DNA from: SG8-30 sp963695085
Lineage (GTDB): Bacteria > Pseudomonadota > Gammaproteobacteria > Steroidobacterales > Steroidobacteraceae
DNA: 64,000 nucleotides
Assembly (NCBI GenBank): GCA_963695085.1
Contig: CAVOFV010000006.1
Coordinates: forward strand, 186,001 to 250,000
Direction of reading: 5' to 3'
The translations under genes were made by a program, and so were the position numbers. The number at the start of each line of letters is the position of its first letter. The stretch's first letter is position 1. Below, piece by piece: positions 61,346-64,000 of the stretch. Under the pieces are notes generated by a model, which saw nothing but the letters and a program-made list of their open reading frames with translations, searched no databases and was not told where the DNA came from.

Positions 61346-61436
61346 TGTCTTGTCCTTGCGACGGCTCGCGGCGGGAGCGCCCGCCGGGGGCACGGATTGT
61401 AGCCCACCCGCCACGCGGGTGCCGCCGCTCAGCGTC

Positions 61437-62378
61437 TCATTCGTAGTCGCGCGCCACCCGGAATCCGAGGTCGCTCTGCCTCAGCGGCGTCGCCTCGGCG
61501 GCACGCGCCGCGGCGCGCGCCAGCGCCGGTCGCGAAGCCCAGGAACCGCCGCGCACCGACCGCTGCTCGCAGCCGCCCTGCCAGGTCCAGGCGCGCCCGT
61601 CCTGCGGCCGGCCCTTGTAGCTGGCCGTGTAGCAGTCCTGCAGCCACTCGCGCACGTTGCCGATGACGTCGTAGGCGCCGAAGGCGTTGGGCTTGTAGCT
61701 GCCCGCCGCGGCCACGCCGGCGGCGCCGTCGGAGCAGGCCGCGTTCGGCCAGGCCAGGCGGTGAGCCTCGATCGCCGAGACGTCGTAGATGTTGGCGTAC
61801 TCGCAGGTCAGCGTCAGCGGCGAGTCTTCATTCGAATCGCGCGCGGCCCAGAAGCGCGGGAACGAGGTGCCGCCGCGCGCGACGTACTCCCACTCCGCCT
61901 CGCTCGGCAGCCGGTAGCGCAGCCCGCTCTGCCTGGCCAGCCACTCGGCATAGGCGCGCGCATCCACCCAGTTGATGCACACGACCGGGTCGCCGTCGGC
62001 GGGGGGTTGCGCGAAGCCCGGGTCGCGCCAGCTGCGGTCGCGGTCCTGCACCCACTGGCCGCCCAGCCAGACGCGGCAGCCGCGCGGCGGGTCGTAGCCG
62101 GCGTCCTCGACGAAGCGCCGGAACTCGCCAACCGTCACCTCGCGCGCGCCGATATAGAACGGCCGCGTGATGGACACGCTGACCGGCGGCGATTCGCCGG
62201 TCGAGGGATCCACCTCGGCCGCGTCCGCGGGCGTGCCCATCGTGTAGGCGCCGGGCGGCACCAGCGCGAGCGCCGGGCAGACCGCGCAATCCGTGGCCGG
62301 CGCAGCGCGCGGCGCCTGTTGCGCACCGGCGCTGGCCGCAACGGCCAGCAGGACGATCCAGCCGCCGGCGCGCCTCAT
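61437..62378 (-). CDS. Secreted SUMF1-fold (formylglycine-enzyme family) protein A
   Basis: A 313-residue protein with a signal peptide (WIVLLAVAASAGA). Fold motifs are LVPPGAYTMG, PSEAEWEYVARGG, NVREWLQD and GGSWASRP ... DLGFRV. The C-terminal region lacks the two catalytic cysteines of formylglycine-generating enzyme, so it is probably not a sulfatase activator. About eight cysteines are conserved in the neighbouring paralogue (CAVC pair, GCRVW, CINWVDA, TCEYAN), suggesting a disulfide-rich periplasmic protein. Its ATG overlaps the paralogue's stop. Confidence 0.88.
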   Translation of the reverse strand: MRRAGGWIVLLAVAASAGAQQAPRAAPATDCAVCPALALVPPGAYTMGTPADAAEVDPSTGESPPVSVSITRPFYIGAREVTVGEFRRFVEDAGYDPPRGCRVWLGGQWVQDRDRSWRDPGFAQPPADGDPVVCINWVDARAYAEWLARQSGLRYRLPSEAEWEYVARGGTSFPRFWAARDSNEDSPLTLTCEYANIYDVSAIEAHRLAWPNAACSDGAAGVAAAGSYKPNAFGAYDVIGNVREWLQDCYTASYKGRPQDGRAWTWQGGCEQRSVRGGSWASRPALARAAARAAEATPLRQSDLGFRVARDYE

Positions 62379-63349
62379 CGTCCCTCTCCCCGTGCTGCCC
62401 GTTCATCCAGATCGAGGGCGACGCGGAAACCCACGAAATCCGCGCGCTCACCCTCGTCGCCGTCGCCGCGATAGGCGCTGCGGGCGCGGTCCGGCGGGCT
62501 GATCCATGCGCCGCCGCGCTGCACGCGCCGCTGGCAGCCGCCGAGCCATGTCCAGGCCCTGCCATCGCGCGGCCGGCCGACGTAGCTGTCCGTCGCGCAA
62601 TCCTCGGTCCATTCCGCGACATTGCCGATCATGTCGTGCACGCCGAAACCATTCGGCTCGAACTGGCCCACCGGCGCCACGTCCGGCTGGCCGTCGGCGC
62701 AGCCGGCATCAGGCCAGCCCAGCCGGTAGGCCGCGCGGGCCGACCGGTCGTAGGTGTTGGCAAAGTCGCAGCCGTCCTGCGGCGCATCGCCCCAGAAACG
62801 CAACGCCGTCGATCCGGCGCGCGCGGCATATTCCCACTCCGCCTCGGAGGGCAGCCGGTAGTCCGCGCGGGTCTTGCGCGCGAGCCACTGCACGTAGGCC
62901 GTGGCATCCGCCCACGACACGCAGCTGGCCGGGTGCGTGTCGGCGGGCTGCGCGGGCCTGCCCGGTTCGGACCAGCTGCGCCGCGCGTCGTCCGTGAAGC
63001 GCTTGACGCCATCGTCCCATGTGCGACAGCCGGCGCGCGCCTCGTAGCCGCTGTCGGCAACAAACTGCTCGAACTCGCGCCGCGTCACCTCGAAGCGGCC
63101 GATGCCGAACGGCCGCGCGATCCTGACGACCGTCGCCTGTGTCTCCGCCGTTGCCCCGGCGCCAGCGAGCTGCGGGGCCGGCGTACCCATGACGAAGGTG
63201 CCGGCCGGAATGACGACCATCTCCGGGCAAGCCGGGCAGTCGCGAAAGACCTTGAGCCCCGCGCGCGCCGGTTCCGCCGCGAACGCGCCGGTGCCTGCGA
63301 CGTACAGCGCCGCGACTGCCATGGCGAGTGCCAGGCGACGCACGGTCAT
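62375..63349 (-). CDS. Secreted SUMF1-fold (formylglycine-enzyme family) protein B
   Basis: A 324-residue paralogue of the next gene downstream, with a signal peptide (LALAMAVAALYVAGTGAFA). It has VVIPAGTFVMG, PSEAEWEYAARAG, NVAEWTED and GGAWISPPDRARSAYRG, ending VGFRVALDLD. It too lacks the catalytic cysteines. Conserved cysteines (CPACP, GCRTW, SCVSWADA, GCDFAN, AGCADG, DCATDSY, GGCQRR) pair with those of protein A. The two genes overlap by four bases (ATGA) and lie beside a Deg-type protease. Function unknown. Confidence 0.88.
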   Translation of the reverse strand: MTVRRLALAMAVAALYVAGTGAFAAEPARAGLKVFRDCPACPEMVVIPAGTFVMGTPAPQLAGAGATAETQATVVRIARPFGIGRFEVTRREFEQFVADSGYEARAGCRTWDDGVKRFTDDARRSWSEPGRPAQPADTHPASCVSWADATAYVQWLARKTRADYRLPSEAEWEYAARAGSTALRFWGDAPQDGCDFANTYDRSARAAYRLGWPDAGCADGQPDVAPVGQFEPNGFGVHDMIGNVAEWTEDCATDSYVGRPRDGRAWTWLGGCQRRVQRGGAWISPPDRARSAYRGDGDEGERADFVGFRVALDLDERAARGEGR

Positions 63350-63362
63350 GTCACCGCTCCCC

Positions 63363-64000
63363 TCATCCGGCTCTCACCGGCACGTAGATCTGCGCGTCGC
63401 CGCGCTGGATCAGCAGCGCGACCGTGCCGCTCGAGCCGTCCACCGCGTCGCGCAGCTCCTTCGCCGTGCCGACGGAACGGCCGTTCACGGCCAGTATGAT
63501 ATCGCCGGGTTCGACGCCTGCCAGCGCCGCCGGCCCGTCCACGTCCTCGACCAGCAGCCGGCCCTGCGTGTCCGCCTGTTGCCGCTCCGACGCCGTCAGC
63601 GGCCGCACCGCGAGGCCGAGCCGGCCGCCATCCACCGCTGCCGGCACGCTGCGCCCGGCGATGCGCTCTTCCTCGAGTTCCGCCACCGTGACGGTCAGGT
63701 TGCGCCGCGCCCGCTCGCGCCAGATGCCGATCTCGGCCCGCTGGCCCGGCTTGATCGCAGCGACCAGCGCGGGCACTTCGCCGGAGTGCTCGACCAGCTT
63801 GCCGCCGACGGCGAGGATCACGTCGCCCGGCTTGACGCCCGCCTGGTCGGCGGGGCCGCCCTTTTCGACCGAGCTGACCAGCGCGCCGAGCGGCCGCTCG
63901 AGTCCGAATGAATCGGCCAGCGCCTGGTTGACGTCCTGGATGGTCACGCCGATGCGGCCGCGCTCGACGCGCCCGTTTTCGATCAACTGGTCGCGCACAT
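63363..64000 (-). CDS. Deg-type serine protease, C-terminal part with two PDZ domains (5' end outside window)
   Basis: The open frame runs off the right edge. About 212 residues are visible: an end of the protease linker (LIENGRVERGRIGVTIQDVN), a first PDZ (GALVSSVEKGGPADQAGVKPGDVILAVGG) and a second PDZ (GPAALAGVEPGDIILAVNGRSV), as in DegP/DegQ/MucD. The catalytic Ser-His-Asp domain lies outside. It is periplasmic in relatives and probably acts in envelope stress. The two SUMF1-fold genes follow 13 bases downstream. Confidence 0.88.
   Translation of the reverse strand, partial: VRDQLIENGRVERGRIGVTIQDVNQALADSFGLERPLGALVSSVEKGGPADQAGVKPGDVILAVGGKLVEHSGEVPALVAAIKPGQRAEIGIWRERARRNLTVTVAELEEERIAGRSVPAAVDGGRLGLAVRPLTASERQQADTQGRLLVEDVDGPAALAGVEPGDIILAVNGRSVGTAKELRDAVDGSSGTVALLIQRGDAQIYVPVRAG

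Noticed and set aside
61437..63349. Reading the SUMF1-fold pair as sulfatase-activating enzymes
   Set aside because: The two catalytic cysteines near the C-terminus are missing in both proteins, and no sulfatase gene is present.

Overview
This is 64 kb of a very GC-rich, densely coding bacterial chromosome, most likely from a gammaproteobacterium (Nevskiales, Steroidobacterales or Xanthomonadales-like). That placement is an inference from gene content: a ~1600-residue NAD-glutamate dehydrogenase, a TPP-regulated TonB receptor with a PnuC-type transporter, a cbb3 oxidase operon with FixLJ-like regulators, a Gram-negative envelope (TonB receptor, RND pump, Deg-type protease, lipoproteins), and uncharacterised families common in such bacteria. 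No rRNA, tRNA, CRISPR array, insertion sequence, phage gene or integrase was found. It reads as core and metabolic chromosome rather than an island. I found no convincing hairpin-plus-U-tract terminator.

Layout. (1) 1-15.7 kb: end of an M16 peptidase, ETF-ubiquinone oxidoreductase, acetoacetyl-CoA synthetase, ZapE-type ATPase, a two-gene NSS amino-acid importer (large subunit plus 41-residue MetS-like subunit), 4-hydroxyphenylpyruvate dioxygenase with a divergent MarR regulator, NAD-glutamate dehydrogenase, phosphoglycerate mutase, an enoyl-CoA hydratase-like protein and a [2Fe-2S] ferredoxin. With phenylalanine hydroxylase at 25 kb, this suggests amino-acid, ketone-body and fatty-acid oxidation. 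(2) 15.8-19.8 kb: a thiamin salvage operon on the minus strand: TPP riboswitch, TonB receptor, YkoF-like thiamin-binding protein, PnuT-type transporter, thiamin-kinase-like phosphotransferase. (3) 19.9-26.4 kb: a Cys/Met-metabolism PLP enzyme, Kup potassium transporter, PAP2 phosphatase, metallo-beta-lactamase-fold hydrolase, phenylalanine hydroxylase and a small secreted protein. (4) 26.4-31.5 kb: a molybdenum-cofactor operon moeA-moaA-moaC-mobA-moaD ending in a MoaE-MoeB-rhodanese fusion. (5) 31.5-34.3 kb: acyl-CoA dehydrogenase and a double-domain universal stress protein. (6) 34.5-43.3 kb: complete ccoNOQP, a small membrane gene, ccoGHIS and a TauE/SafE-like protein. (7) 43.3-47.4 kb: DksA-like zinc-finger protein, a hyperacidic small protein, a FixL-like heme-PAS histidine kinase, FixJ, and a degenerate single-domain receiver that could be a FixT-like antagonist. 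(8) 47.5-64 kb: CbpA-type co-chaperone, lipoprotein, RND pump and adaptor, a small regulator, HtpX, DNA photolyase, an FAD-linked oxidase, GNAT acetyltransferase, TesB thioesterase, ferredoxin-NADP reductase, two tandem secreted SUMF1-fold proteins, and the C-terminal half of a Deg-type protease.

How the parts fit. The cbb3 oxidase with a linked FixLJ pair looks like an oxygen-sensing module for microaerobic respiration. The Moco operon and the thiamin operon are each nearly self-contained. The most unusual features are the pseudo-receiver after FixJ, the MoaE-MoeB-rhodanese fusion, a short leader reading frame that overlaps the 3' edge of the TPP aptamer, a 19-residue tandem duplication in the RND permease, and a paired set of SUMF1-fold proteins that lack the formylglycine-enzyme cysteines.
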